64,000 nt of DNA from positions 868,001 to 932,000 of the forward strand of contig NC_066275.1 in NCBI RefSeq assembly GCF_905404315.1. The letters run 5' to 3'. The notes beneath the pieces were generated by a model that had not been told where the DNA came from, did not search any database, and worked only from the letters and a program-made list of their open reading frames with translations. The stretch is from Leptidea sinapis (Eukaryota > Arthropoda > Insecta > Lepidoptera > Pieridae). Shown here one piece after another: positions 1 through 11,784 of the stretch. The stretch's first letter is position 1, and each line of letters begins with the position of its first letter. The position numbers and the translations under genes are program-made.

Positions 1-1249
1 CAACGGTGGCATGGACGGCTGGTTGAAGTTACCAAGAGCAGCTTTCAACAACGATCACAACTTGCGTGATCCGGTCGGGTGACTGGAAAGCTGCTCGCCG
101 ATTTTGACGAGTTGATTCGAAATCGCACGGGCGATTTGCCGCTTAAAAATCTACATAGTACATGAAGTATTAAAACAAAACCCATTCCTCAAATGCGTGC
201 TATTGCTACAAACGCTAAGCATAAATTAAGTGAGTTGACTACAGCTGTCCATACCTCGTGTTACAAACTATCAAGTTGAGACGTCTTCTCTTTCTAGAGA
301 TATTGATATTTCTCTAGATGACATTACGCATTAGCTTGTGCAAGTATACTACAAACACGTAATAAATTTGTCAAACAAAATCGAATTCCAGATATCGGCC
401 TTATCCTACTAATATCTTCCCTTTCTTGGCATGCGTCCGTGCAGAATGGGATGTCACTATGACAATTTTATGGCTAACAGCCTTGCCCTGCATGTTTCAG
501 TATGACAACTCTCTCTGTTATCCCTACTTAAATATTTTATTGAGGTAAAACCTTTGAGGCAACTACTAGTTCATAAAAAATGCTTATCAAAGGTATAAAC
601 TTATGTACTTAAATTGTGTTTTAAACCTTTCGAATGCTCGATAAAATTCCTTAATCATAATCGTTTGATACACCTCTGATAACTATAACGTTTCTATAGT
701 ACACAAGGTTGCCATTTCGTACCAAAAAAACATGATTTTAACTGATTTAACGAGTAACTGTCTATGGAAATAGACATCTTTCAATGTCAATGGCTAGTCA
801 GTTGTCAAAAATCGACGTAGAATTAAGTTCTAAATTCAAAAATCGAACTTTTCAGTAGCGAGCCTAGTCTGTTGTTTGGTAATGATAACTAATTAGCAGC
901 TACGATCTGACTGACATCGAAAAAAAATGTCGAATACCAGACAGCTGATCAAATTCGACCATGTTTTTTGTTATTGTGCTTAAAATAGGTTTATAGAAGA
1001 GTCCTAGATATTATAATTTATAACTCACGTCAGCTTTATCGAAGTGATAATGAGGGTTTTAGCTCTAAAATGCGATCATGAATACCATTTTTCAACAAGA
1101 GTCTATTAGCAATGTTTTAAGCCTCCATTAAGTTATTTGATTAAAGACCGAAAGTTTTACTGTTTTCATTATAAGGTTTTATTTGAGGGGAAATAATTTA
1201 AGTCAATATTAGAAATTCCGACTAGTTTAATGAGCTTTCGAGTTTACTA
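1..1249. other. AT-rich stretch, no gene recognised
   Basis: No convincing coding frame. The first ~130 bases are more GC-rich than what follows and keep short open frames in two phases, but I recognise no protein. Positions 291-315 form an imperfect palindrome. Nothing else is visible. Confidence 0.5.
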
Positions 1250-1440
1250 AATGACACCCTAAAGTGCCAACCCTAGATATTATCTGATTTTATTATATAA
1301 AAGTGTCTCTAAAATTATCCTATTTGCCTTAATGGTCCAGGTAATAACCACTCTTGATACCTTTTATGACAGTTTTTCATACGACCTCAACATTAAAACG
1401 GTTAATTTTTCGAGTTCCGACACCGAAATTTTATCAAAGG
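1250..1440. repeat. Interspersed repeat, relative at 9360-9545
   Basis: About 190 bases align by eye to 9360-9545, sharing the motif GCCAACCCTAGATATTATCT and the downstream order of blocks. The complement of the GCCAACCCTAG motif also occurs near 8476 and 42628, which suggests a terminal inverted repeat of an old DNA element. No coding capacity. Confidence 0.6.
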
Positions 1441-1589
1441 GAACTCTATTATTAAGACTACACTATCCGTCCCACTGACCTCTACTATTTACCACTTTAC
1501 TCGCGCGCTATAAGTACAATTTGAAGCGTATACGTAGGTCAAACTAAAAGTTTTGCGTAACTTAAAAAAACAACAAAATACTCTCCTTT

Positions 1590-2534
1590 ACATTTTAAAC
1601 ATTTTTTCATGCGACCGAACCCATTTTAAAACAGGAGGACCACAGATCTGAAGGCATGTTTTCTACGTGCTGATTGAATGCTATCACTGCCTCTTCGGAA
1701 TTGGTAAAAGTGAAATCTCTCATCAAATCTTTGATTTTGGTGAAACTGCAGAAATCATAGGGTGCTAGGGCGGGGCTATGTGCAGGATGGGTGACAAGTT
1801 GTACTTTTTCGGAAGCTAGAAATTACTTAATTTTGTTGGCCGTGTGTGAAGAAGCGTTGTCATGATGTAGGAAATCGCGGCTTTTTGGTCGTCTTTCGCG
1901 AACTTTTTTTAACACCCTGGGTAAAAAAATGGTAGAATATTAACATTAACACTCTTTTCTTCTTAATCTTCAAGGGGAATTGTACAGATGGGGCCGAGAA
2001 AAAAAATGCGATCAGTTTTTTACCAACGTTTCTCGCCTGCCTCACTTTTGTTGGCCTGTTCTCATTTTCAAACACCCATTCACAAGATAGTTATTTTTAT
2101 TTCGAGATTGTCTCCTGTGACAATGTCATAAACAGTATTACTTCATTAGCATCTGTGAGCATCATTCCACGCGAGCCCGGTTCTGCTCCGCTTTACAAAG
2201 TAAAGTAGTCGCAAAGTTTCCGAACTTTCAATTCTCAAATCTGAATTTCGCTCATACCAATCCCCAATAGTCCTCGAATTGTCTTATAGGTAATCCGCGG
2301 GTTTTCTTCAATTATCCGCTTAACAGTAGCCACATTATTTTCGTTGACGGCAGTTGAACCTTCACGAAATTCGTTATGTAAAGAAACCTCTCTCAAATTC
2401 AGCAAACCATCGCCTCACGGTGCTCAAGCAAGGTGCTTCTCTCCTAAAAGCATTTTGAAGGCGAGCGGCATAGTCTTGCGGAGAGAGAGAACTTTTAAAA
2501 TCATCGCTCTAAAATCTTTTCAACTTAATTCCAT
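1590..2534 (-). pseudogene. Degenerate mariner transposase
   Basis: Mariner transposases cut and paste DNA at TA sites using a D,D34D catalytic triad. Read on the minus strand from the ATG at 2534, the frames give in order: an N-terminal MELS-like start with KDFRA, an HTH-like block (ENPRITYKTIRGLLGIG), then HHDNASSHTA around 1865-1840 carrying the second catalytic Asp, and LAPYDF near 1765 carrying the third. The C-terminal block with WSSCFK ends near 1610. Stops and frameshifts interrupt it throughout, and one stop lies within the first ten codons, so it is dead. The longest surviving open piece is 2075-1860. It belongs to the mariner family; the subfamily is not certain. Confidence 0.85.
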
Positions 2535-2657
2535 TTTCATGTGTGATAAAATACAATTGACAAATGATTTCCCGCCAATTGTTTTTATTTATTTCAAAGA
2601 AGGTCGCAACGTTTCAAAAATATATCATTCGAAATTCAAATAGTTCCGAAACTTTTA

Positions 2658-2921
2658 CGGCCTAACAAATAAACTTGGTAAAAAGTTATAACTGATGATA
2701 AACAAAGAATATGCAAAATGTTTATAATATCGTTGACAACAATGTCAAATACAATGATAATTCTGAAGCTTTCCAAATGACAAGCAGCCTTGCAAATAAA
2801 CACGGGAAACGTTAAACGTCCAAATAGACCATTCGTAAGCAAAATGTCTAGTTGTAAACATTTTACATATTCTTGGTTTATGCTTAGTTATAACTTTTTG
2901 CCAATTTTATTTGTAAGGCCG
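2658..2921. mobile_element. MITE family H, copy 1 (Harbinger-like)
   Basis: A 264-bp non-coding element with inverted ends of about 65 bp. The outermost bases are CGGCCTAACAAATAAACTT on the left and the matching complement on the right. It is flanked by TTA on both sides (2655-2657 and 2922-2924), as expected for the PIF/Harbinger 3-bp target. A relative lies at 17710-18164. Confidence 0.8.
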
Positions 2922-3059
2922 TTAGTGTGCCCTATGTAGGTATGGAATTAGCGGGAAGTTGCAGGAATGGCCTTTAGAGTCAACCATTTTCCAATTTTTT
3001 TTTTATTTATATCGTAGTTACAGGTTAATATGAGTGCACTTATATCAAGTCCAATCATC

Positions 3060-3595
3060 TGTGAGGTATATAGAATAAATTTCAATAAACAATTATTCAG
3101 TTTAACAAAGTAAATAAAAACCTTAAAAATAATCTTTTCTGGACATTCATCTGTTGATCGTACCGGAATATTTTTTTAATTATCTAAAGTACCACACTGC
3201 GTATTTTCTCACTTAATATGAGGGTTTAGTTATTATTTATAAAAAACTAAGATACGAATAGACATCGATTACACTCGTTACAATATTGTCGACAAACTTC
3301 ACAATTATACTGCCAGTTATATGATGAGGGTCTTTGCAATTTTAGATATTATTGTTCGTCATGTCTTTGTACTTATAACTTGGATCTCCTTAACTCAAGG
3401 AGGAATCATCCCCTGAGTACCGAATACTATTCCACCTCAATTTTTTAATGCGATCCTCTTCAAATTTCCCTACTGATGATATAAATTCATCTTACCATGG
3501 GGTAATCCCGTGCCATAATGTTTAAACCGGAATTAAATAATAATAATAAAAATTTATTGTTACGCACGCGAAAAACACTGGATTTAATAATTATT
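3060..3595. other. AT-rich intergenic, nothing recognised
   Basis: No coding frame or repeat with a second copy was seen, apart from a short AAT-rich run near 3535-3560. Confidence 0.4.
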
Positions 3596-3599
3596 ACTT

Positions 3600-4040
3600 A
3601 AATACTGTCGCGATTTGTATGACACATTGTGTTAGTGTGCGTGAATTGCTCTAAATAGAGGCTAGTTGTAACTGATTTTACAATAGATTTTTGCGTATAA
3701 GTAACGTTTTTTTAAGGGCATATATATTTGTTAAGGGGGAGTATGTAAGTTAAGGGAGTTAAAACGAGATCTGGAAAGGTCTTGAAACGTCGGGTTAACT
3801 AAAATAAAATGTAACTTTTACGCAAAAATCTAATGTAAAAACAGGTACAATTACACGCGTTTTAATCCTTTAAAAGTGTTTTATTTAAAAGTGTAACACT
3901 CGCGTTAATCAAACAAAATATAGAGGATAGTTCTATCTATCTCTATTTTTTTTCCAAATTTTCACAGCTAGAGGTATTTTCACAGGTCTAGAGAGAGTAT
4001 GACTCTCTCTAGACCTATAAATGATTTAAGGTTATTAGTT
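3600..4040. repeat. TIR family C, degraded copy
   Basis: Contains the family C core (GCGATTTGTATGACACATTG near 3610, then AATAGAGGCTAGTTG) and ends with a GACCTATAAATGATTTAAGG type terminus near 4012-4033. Relatives are at 10700-10860, 17774-17966, 40255-40352 and 55825-55895. A perfect 15-bp inverted repeat sits at 3984-4016. Confidence 0.55.
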
Positions 4041-4329
4041 TAATTTTCATTATTTTTCAAATCTAAAGGTAAAGGTAAATCTAAATATATAAAGCAAAAA
4101 GACTGCGTTGGAAATTTTTTTCCTCAGTAACCACAATAGGTACAGACCTTCAATATATCGTTGGAAAGGTCTTGATGAGAAAAGCTTGAAATCATTGAGT
4201 TTGGATTGCTAGATGGTTGGGATCAAAAGTTATTCAGGTTCTAACATTTTCCACATTGGAAATCAGATTTGTGACACACGAAACACGAGCGGATCGTCAC
4301 TAGTTAAACATTAATATATAATATTTGTA

Positions 4330-4490
4330 TGAACTGTTCAGCAAATATGAATTAATGAATGCGGTAGAGTTAAGGCATTTAGTTATAAAAATGAATCCCG
4401 CAGGTGCTAAAGCATGGTTAGCTGCTCTTTTGCTCGATGATAATAACGAAATATGAACTTTGTGTAATGAGCGTTTTATATGCATTTAAC
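4330..4490. repeat. Interspersed repeat, relative at 12365-12515
   Basis: About 150 bases match 12365-12515, including GCAAATATGAATTAATGAAT, ATGAATCCCGCAGGTGCTAA and GGTTAGCTGCT. No protein is recognised. The element type is unknown because the ends cannot be set from two copies. Confidence 0.7.
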
Positions 4491-4499
4491 AACAAACAG

Positions 4500-5610
4500 A
4501 ATTAGTTCTGATAAACTTTTCAAATTTGGAATTTTTTTCTTATCCATTTATTTTTTCTTATTAGCAGGACAAACGGTAAAGTGGCTCACTTCATGGAAAG
4601 AGAAAAACAACATCCCCTGGATAACCGTTGTAGGTACAACGTAGGAACCGGTGTTCGAGAGAGACTGTCAACATTTGAATGATGCTGCTTTCATCTTGAA
4701 CATAAAATTTCTCATCTCTGTTAGACATGGAAATGTTATATAGGAATACTCCTTTAATAGGTCCTGTCTGTCGTCAACGCGAACATAGTCGAAAAGCATG
4801 TTGTTTCATTCAAAACCCATCCGCATATCGCCTATTGATGACAAGCAAGAGAAAGCGATAACATTGAACGAGAAATAGTGTGTAGAAATTCTAATATAAT
4901 ACTTCTTCCAAGGAATATGTGTTTTTGAGTATTACTTACAAATTTGTGAATAAACCTTCTTCATATAGAATATCTATTCCATGCGCGAGGTTATCTATTG
5001 CAATGTTTTCTTTACTTTTAGAATTTCTGAGTACGTTATGAACGGCCAAAGGTCAGGTGAAAGCAGATATTTGAAGGGTTATACTGAATTTTTTTTTCAT
5101 GAAATTTGAATTTTAGGAACCTAGATAAAACGCACAAGACCGGAACCTATCATTATTATTTTATTATAGAAAGATGCGTTAAAACGCCTTAATCGTGTAC
5201 TAGCGTATGAAAAATATGACACTTTGGTTGTTTGGTAGAGCCATGTTGAGTCCCCACGGACACAACCGAATTGGGCCGGCACACCCGGAAAAAATACCAC
5301 TCCCCCACTCGACACCGGTGTGAAATAGCGGCTACTATATAGCGCGGGCACTTTCCTAAAAGACGGCCACGATCCAGTGATTACTGACATTCAAAGAAAA
5401 TATATGAGGTGATGAACTATCGGGTGATCTGTAAGTTCGTTTGTTCTTCTCTAAAAAAACATTAAACTGATTATTTAAGATCATTTCGTGTGATTTGCGC
5501 ATTATTTAATATAATATAAGTGTGTACTGTATGCCGTTGTTATGTTGAATAGGCGTCAATCTAAAATGGAGACAAAAATTATTACTTTCGATTTAATTGA
5601 GAATTTTGAT
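4500..5610. other. No gene; GC-richer block at 5121-5400
   Basis: 4500-5120 holds nothing recognised. 5121-5390 is markedly more GC-rich than its surroundings and is open for 89 codons on the minus strand. The predicted peptide has no motif I know, and the composition jump suggests an inserted repeat rather than a gene. Confidence 0.4.
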
Positions 5611-5617
5611 TTGATTA

Positions 5618-5665
5618 ACAAAAAGAATCAGAATCAATTTTGAGAAAATAAATGTATTTCATGCC
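5618..5665 (+). mobile_element. LINE B 3' tail, extreme 5' truncation
   Basis: Matches the terminal bases of the LINE at 52-54.6 kb: AAAAGAATC followed by AATTTTGAGAAAATAAATG and an ATGCCTTTT tail. Only about 50 bases remain. Confidence 0.65.
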
Positions 5666-5669
5666 TTTT

Positions 5670-6800
5670 CAATTTAAAGAGTTAAATTTCATTTATTTCT
5701 TAAAAGGTATCAAATCGCATTGTGTCTGTAAATTTTTAAATTGGAAAATAGCGAGAATGAATGATTGATGTATGAATATCAGAGCTAGAGTTAATTAATC
5801 ATTAACTTTAACAGAACTAAAGTTATTTTTACAGTAAATAATACCATGATAAAGAAAAAGCAGCGTTTGAAATATTGAGTGGAAAACAATTACTAGTATA
5901 TAAAATACGAAAACTAGAAACTCAAGAGATGTTATTACAGAAGTGAAATATGAAAACTATTTTCAATGCACAGCTATGAATTTTGTTTTGAGGTTATAAA
6001 AAGACCACTAAACTGTGCGAGGCGATTGAAAAATAAATTGAGGTTTAGTTTACAGAACTCTATCCGATCAATCCGTTTTCCGATAGCAAGATTTTGAACA
6101 TTTTTCGTGTTCTGTTTATGCTTTGGATTTTGTTTGTTTTATGTTGATTAAAAATGTACTTTGAGAACAAACTTGATAACGGTATGTTCTGTATGTCCAC
6201 GACAGAGAATTTTAATTATAGTTTAGCGGAAATACAGAATCTTTTCTAGGAATAAATTTAATTCATGCAATGTCAATGTTAGGTAACCATTTAACGTTTT
6301 AATAATAAATTTAAGAATTGTCCAGTAAGTAAATAATGTCTTTTACAAGCCTGGGGAAAAAACTCTGCAACCACAATCACTTCGACAGCAAATAGTGCTC
6401 TGACAGAGAAGAAACAGAGCAAGTCTACCAATATTCTTATACATAGTACTGCGTCATTGCTACTGCTATAAAATATTCAGGGTCGTAATCTAGTCCAAGG
6501 CTTTCACATTGCTTAGATATTCCACTTTTTGAGTTGTAAGATTTACATAGTTTTCTAGTTTTGCATACGAACTTGATTGTAAAGAGTGGCCGTTGAGTTT
6601 CTTGTATGTTCTTCTCACGAGCTCAACTTTTCCCGAAGATATAGTAAATTCAGTAATTTAAAATAAATATTTATAGTGACTATTCAAAAGCGCTTAGTTT
6701 AAGCCTTATTGGATGCCAGGTATGCTTCAGGTTTTTTTCCTTTCCTACTATCCTAAAATTAAACTTATTTATTTTATTTAATAAAATGCTCGCATATTGC
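5670..6800. other. AT-rich intergenic, nothing recognised
   Basis: No frame or shared repeat was identified. Confidence 0.4.
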
Positions 6801-6807
6801 CTTAATT

Positions 6808-7110
6808 AATTTACGGTATGTGTGGATTGATGCATCTACTGTACACAATAACTCTTGTGTTTATAATTATTATAAATTTTGTTGCGTCACTTTGCATATA
6901 TTGTAATTGAAACGATTTGTAAATTGCATTAAAAATAAGAACTTGTAAAACCTAATCTTTTTTGAAAAGAGTAACCATAGAGTTTCTTGCTCATTCTTCT
7001 CTGAGGAAATCTGACTTCCGAAAGAGCTGTATGAAAAAAAAATTACATATTTCAAGTGTAATATGATTTACCTATGAAATAAAAATATTTTTGATTTGAT
7101 TGAATAAAGT
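6808..7110 (+). mobile_element. Family F: LINE 3' unit
   Basis: The blocks run in the family order: GTGTGGATTGATGCATCTAC, TTGCGTCACTTTGCATATA, ATTGAAACGATTTGTAAAT, a TTTCTTGCTCATTCTTCTC segment, then AATAAA and TTTTTGATTTGATTG. The TGATT-type terminal microsatellite is typical of non-LTR retrotransposon 3' ends. Other copies: 27326-27440, 32160-32400, 35750-35850 (minus), 37250-37294 with 39947-40215, 46430-46765 (minus) and 49340-49570 (minus). Confidence 0.65.
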
Positions 7111-7554
7111 TTATTTAACCTTGACTTTGAACACAAAATCTTAGAAATCGGTACGTTGGCCTGTCAATCAGTACTGTTATGTTTAAGATTGCTAAGAGTT
7201 GCTTTTTATTTTATATTAAAGTGAACGATAAAGATGTTGGATTAAACAATCTTTGTAACCTTGGACCATTACGATAAATAGTCCGTCCAAAATTTGTTTC
7301 AGGAAATTGGATAAAAATACCGCAGTGAGTAATAAAAATATATAGCAGCTCTGGGAATTATGGGGTACGTTTGTCTTTTCGGTTGAAACTCCTTGGGGTA
7401 CTTATAAATATTTGGGAATATATTTTCTAGATTCACTATAAAATACTTATGTAGATACACATAGTCATAATATTATAATGTGCTGCGAAAGTAAAGCAGT
7501 ATTGTAATAAAAAATTGCGTGCGTACAAAGTACACATGTCAGAAGTGAAACATG

Positions 7555-7830
7555 CATTTTGCATGAACCTCTAAGCTGCATATGAAGTCCTGGTACATGT
7601 TGCTAGGATGATTTCAACCGCTATGAAAGACATTACTATCACCGCTACCATATTTATGTTCTCCTGATTTCTATGTAGTAATACGTCGTGCGCATGGTGT
7701 CAGAATATATTAAGGTATACTCGCGTCATACATAAGACCATCTCTTCTTCAACTATGATCGCCTGGTACCAAAACACTGAACTAAACTTCCTATCCTATT
7801 TTCTTACACGTTAAAGTTATGAACTTATGC
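7555..7830 (+). repeat. Repeat J, uninterrupted copy
   Basis: Aligns with 60283-61280 through GCATGAACCTCTAAGCTGCA, ACCGCTACCATATTTATGTT and CATCTCTTCTTCAACTATGA. It lacks the ~700-bp insertion found in the other copy and so represents the empty site. Confidence 0.8.
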
Positions 7831-7839
7831 GTGGGTCTC

Positions 7840-8690
7840 TTTTAACTGTCGCACTTTTTCGTTTCATCGATATTCAAATCACAACTATAACAAAGAAGTT
7901 TTCACTTTAAAAAATTAAATTAAAATAAATAAATAAATTATTTTTGAAGTTATAAAGCAACCTATATAATATATAGAATGATATAAAATAAAAGTCAGAA
8001 AAACACACCTTAATAACCCAACTAAAAAAGAAAATAATTATTTTTAGAATTTTTTGCAACTGCTGCTAAGTTCCGTTGTGTTATTTTTTAGTAGTCTTAG
8101 TTTCATAGTTTTAATAATACACCCCATACTAGAATAAATAAATTAGTAAGCCAAGAGAATCAATTTGGTACGATAGAGAAACAGTTTAATATTATGGAAA
8201 TTTATCTATCCTTAATAACTGGCCTATCATTTGGAAAAATTTTTGCTTAATAATTCATAAGAAGAGCAACTCTATCCATAGACAACTACATCGACGCAAA
8301 TAGACGATCTACAACTTCTCAAGGAGCAAACCAAGTCAGTTCCTAGTTCTCCTTAGCTACATTTCTCAGTTTCCATTAAACTTTCAAGATTAATTTCCTC
8401 AATTATTTTCCTTATTGCTTTGAGAAAACAATAAAATAATTTCGTTTTGAATGGTAAATAGACTTTCAGAATATGGCTAGGGTTGTCAATGTTTTACTCA
8501 AATGATATCATATTTTGAGATTAAATATACAATGCCCAAAAATAGTTCTTATTGTTTGGTTTCTATTATTGATTCGATATGATTTGATTCTATTAAATAT
8601 TAATTAATGGCAATCACGAAGATGAGACCGTATATCTTTACTTCATTACTGAAGTTCTATAGAAAACCTTTATGCAAATTAAAATTTGTG
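7840..8690. other. AT-rich intergenic
   Basis: No gene seen. A GGCTAGGGTTG motif near 8476 is the complement of the end motif of the repeat at 1250-1440, so a one-ended relic may lie here. Confidence 0.35.
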
Positions 8691-8694
8691 ACCA

Positions 8695-8855
8695 AAATTT
8701 AGCCTCCCGGGTTACGTCCGAACGTACAATTGAGCCAACCGTTCGAGTATATTTATATTTAATGCTAGAAGTGAGGGATATCACTTTTAAATTACAAATT
8801 ATTAACAAACCTTTAACGAGGTGAAGTCCTAAAATTAACACTGAAAAGATATTTC
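8695..8855 (-). repeat. Family D relic (tRNA-like TIR element)
   Basis: Keeps part of the tRNA-like body (GAGCCAACCGTTCGAG) and the right terminal repeat (CTAGAAGTGAGGGATATCAC, then TTTTAAA). The interior is deleted relative to the copies at 30186, 56461 and 58995. Confidence 0.5.
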
Positions 8856-8985
8856 TTTTTTAATATCGTTCAAATAGTTGATGATTTCATAATGTCTAAA
8901 ACTGTTTACGATTGAAATCAAAATTCATATTTAACTCGTCTAAGTCGCTCAATATGGTAATTGTGACAAATTTAAACCAGTGGGA

Positions 8986-9293
8986 CAGTGGGAGGCTCCT
9001 TTGCACAGGATGCCGGCTAGATTATGGGTACCACAACTGCGCCTTTTTCTGCCGTGAAGCAGTAATGTGTAAACGTAACTGTGTTTCGGTCTGAAGGGCG
9101 CCGTGGCGAGTGAAATTACTGGCCAAATCAGACTTAACATTTTATGTGTCAAGGTAACGCGCAATTGAGGTGTCGTTGAAAATTTTTGGGTTTTTCAAGA
9201 ATCCTGAGCGGCACTGCATTGTAATGGGCTTGGCGTATCAATTACCATCAGCTGAACGTCCTGCACGCCTCGGCCCTTATTTCCATAAAAAAA
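8986..9293 (+). repeat. Family K SINE-like repeat, copy 1
   Basis: Nearly full-length copy. It starts AGTGGGAGGCTCCTTTGCAC, passes the GGTACCACAAC and GGCGCC blocks and a stem around AGCGGCACTGC, and ends in a short poly(A). No protein is encoded; open frames through it are by-products. Confidence 0.8.
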
Positions 9294-9359
9294 CTTTTAT
9301 TTGAACCTTCATAGAAATTCCAAAAATCCAACGAGACAAAGATACCCCTTCGAAATTTT

Positions 9360-9545
9360 GAGACGCACTCTAATATGCCAACCCTAGATATTATCTGATT
9401 TTATTATATAAAGATGTCCCTGGAATTATCCTATTTGCTCTAGTGGCCTCGGTAATAACCAGTCTTCATAACTTTTTCTCATTACATATACGAGACTTTC
9501 CACTACGAATTCAACATTGAAATTACTCGAATTTTTCTTTTAAAA
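9360..9545. repeat. Interspersed repeat, relative at 1250-1440
   Basis: Second copy of the CCCTAG-bearing repeat; see 1250-1440. It directly follows the family K insertion. Confidence 0.6.
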
Positions 9546-9859
9546 TTCCACTTTAACGATAACATATATCATACAGTTAATTTTAATGCATATTAAGGGT
9601 TATAAGAGCATTATTTTAAGTTTATAGTAATGCTTTTTCTTTTGCATAAATTTTTCCACGTGTAATTTTTATACTGATAGCATAATAACGATAATCAGTC
9701 AGTAGCAGGACAGGATATATTATAAAAGAGATTCAATAAATAAATAATAAATCTCGGAAAAGGAAAGCAGGGAGAGGAAATAGGAGGCCAGTTTTCGCCG
9801 ATATTTAATACGTACAACTAAAGCAATTTACAATATATTGGTTTTACATTGATTTAGAC

Positions 9860-10222
9860 CTAGCTAGAACTCTGTGTGCGTGTGAGTGTGTGTGTGTGTT
9901 CTGTGAGCTCTAACCAGTTGTGATGTGGTAATGCATGTTTGTAACGTTCTATGCTGAGACAGTACTCTGTGAGTGACATACAACTACAAGACGACCGGAG
10001 GGCGGGGTTTATTCCTTCCTTCAGTCGGCGTAGCCCTCTGTAGAAACTTTCAGATACCTCTAGTTTGTGTTGTTCTAGTGTTGGGATGTTTTTCTTTATA
10101 TGAAGTCGTTTAAGATTTGTACGCGGGTGAGTCCGGTAAATGGATTTAAGGGATTTATTTTGCACAGTTTGTAGTTTACGATAGTTGTTATGATTTGTGT
10201 TAATCCTTACTGGACCTTCCAT
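9860..10222 (-). pseudogene. Non-LTR reverse transcriptase, C-terminal fragment
   Basis: A 120-residue open frame on the minus strand. Residues ~14-50 contain KLQTVQNKSLKSIYRT followed by LH and a TLEQHKLEV segment. This matches the region after the RT domain in jockey/CR1-type elements, where LQ..QNK.L and a downstream LH are typical. There is no palm domain, endonuclease or start context, so it is a truncated remnant. The 3' end of the frame runs into a TG microsatellite (9872-9900). Subfamily unassigned. Confidence 0.6.
9872..9900. repeat. TG microsatellite
   Basis: Interrupted TG dinucleotide run at the end of the RT fragment. Confidence 0.9.
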
Positions 10223-10229
10223 ACTGGAC

Positions 10230-10700
10230 TTTTAAAATCAGAAGTCGGAATCGAGTCATAAATGTTTATTATTTTTTAGTACTGCACAATAATATGAATT
10301 TTTCAACTTTTCAGAAACATTGCCTAAAATTATGGACTGAGATAAGAGGTCGCGACAAAAAAAGTGTGTGTGTACTTATGTATGCACGCAAGAAGTTATA
10401 CTCTTATGGTGATGACAATGACACTGATGATACTTCAGGACATGGTATAGTAATATACTCCGCCTAGTATTCTCTTCCCATGACAGTTGGGTCACGTGAC
10501 TGGCCTAAGAATACGTCATCAGTTGCGATGCAGTTCTTAAACTATTTTCGAGTGAAACAACGCTATAGATGTGAGCGAAACGACAATAGCGATGAAATGG
10601 CGAATTGTCAGTATGAAATATACTGTATCGTGAAGTAGCCTTCAGCCATCGTGGGAAGAGACATCTTTGATCATTTATACGATAGAGTTCCGAGTTAGAC
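10230..10700. other. No gene recognised
   Basis: Mixed-composition sequence. A 71-codon minus frame at 10720-10505 has no recognisable motif. Confidence 0.35.
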
Positions 10701-10860
10701 AAATGATAAAAACAGGCCATGTTTAATACTTTAGTGTGCGTAACAAGCTACGTCCTACACTCGCGATTTGTATGACACTTTGTGTTATTGTACTCAAAAT
10801 AGAGGCTAACTCTAGACTCAATTTTTTTTAACGTTTTCACAGCTGTTATAGACCATCGTA
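10700..10860. repeat. TIR family C, partial copy
   Basis: Reverse-orientation match to 17774-17966: AACAGGCCATG, TTTAGTGTGCGTAACAAGCT, CGCGATTTGTATGACACTTT, then AATAGAGGCTAAC and TTTTCACAGCTG. Confidence 0.65.
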
Positions 10861-10866
10861 CATACC

Positions 10867-11116
10867 AGTAGTAGGCTCCTTTGCACAGGAAGCTGGCTAG
10901 ATTATGGGTACCACAACGGCGCCTATTTCTGCCGTGAAGCAGTAATGTGTAAACATGTGATACAACCAACATTATACTGTGTTTCGGTCTGAAGGGCGCC
11001 GTAGCTAGCAAAATTACTGGGCAAATGAGACCTTACAATTAATCTTATGTCTCAAGGTGACGAGCGGAATTGTAGTGCCGCTCAGATTATTAGAGTTTTC
11101 CAAGAATCCTGAGCGG
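10867..11116 (+). repeat. Family K, copy 2 (3' truncated)
   Basis: Starts AGTAGTAGGCTCCTTTGCAC and follows the family to CAAGAATCCTGAGCGG, where it breaks off before the poly(A) end. Confidence 0.8.
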
Positions 11117-11119
11117 ATT

Positions 11120-11780
11120 CTAAATGTAGATGTATTATCTAGTCTATTACACGTCTAGACGTACGATCAGAGATGGCGATCATTATATGGGGAAAAAAGT
11201 ACAACTAATAAATATTAACTGACTATTTATTAAGTCAAACTCTTTACTTTCTTACTTTACTTCCCTTTCAAATTCGTATTGTATAGTATTAAAATCCAGT
11301 GGCAACCAAGTATCAAGCTTCTTTCTGTACTTAGATTCTCAAATGGATCAAAACTATTTCGACGTCGATTATTCCATCCCTACTCCACAGCTACGTCTTT
11401 AAATTACTGATATGTCCATTTTATTACTACCAGGGCGACCAGAGCGGGGCAAATTTTCGACGTCAAAATTATAATTAAAATAAAGATTTATTTGATTCCA
11501 TGTAAAAATTACGATTACTTAATCGTTAAGTTATTATCCCTGGTTTGTATGGACTCCTTTTGGGTAAATTTTTTGGAGGAGACTCCTCCAAAAAATTCCA
11601 TTCAATTTTGGTTTTTGCAGTCTCTATCCAACTTTGCCCCGACTGCCTCTCTTTCTAATGCCTCGAAGTCCAGACCAAACTTGATCCGCCAAGAGAGCTT
11701 ACAATGAATTGAATAGAACAAAGACATCAAAATTACCGGTTTGAAAATGCTTGATCTACATTGTGCTCTTACTGATACTG
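11120..11780. other. No gene; one perfect inverted repeat
   Basis: A 71-codon plus frame (11492-11707) has no motif I recognise. A perfect 15-bp inverted repeat with a 1-base centre lies at 11567-11597. Confidence 0.4.
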
Positions 11781-11784
11781 CGTT

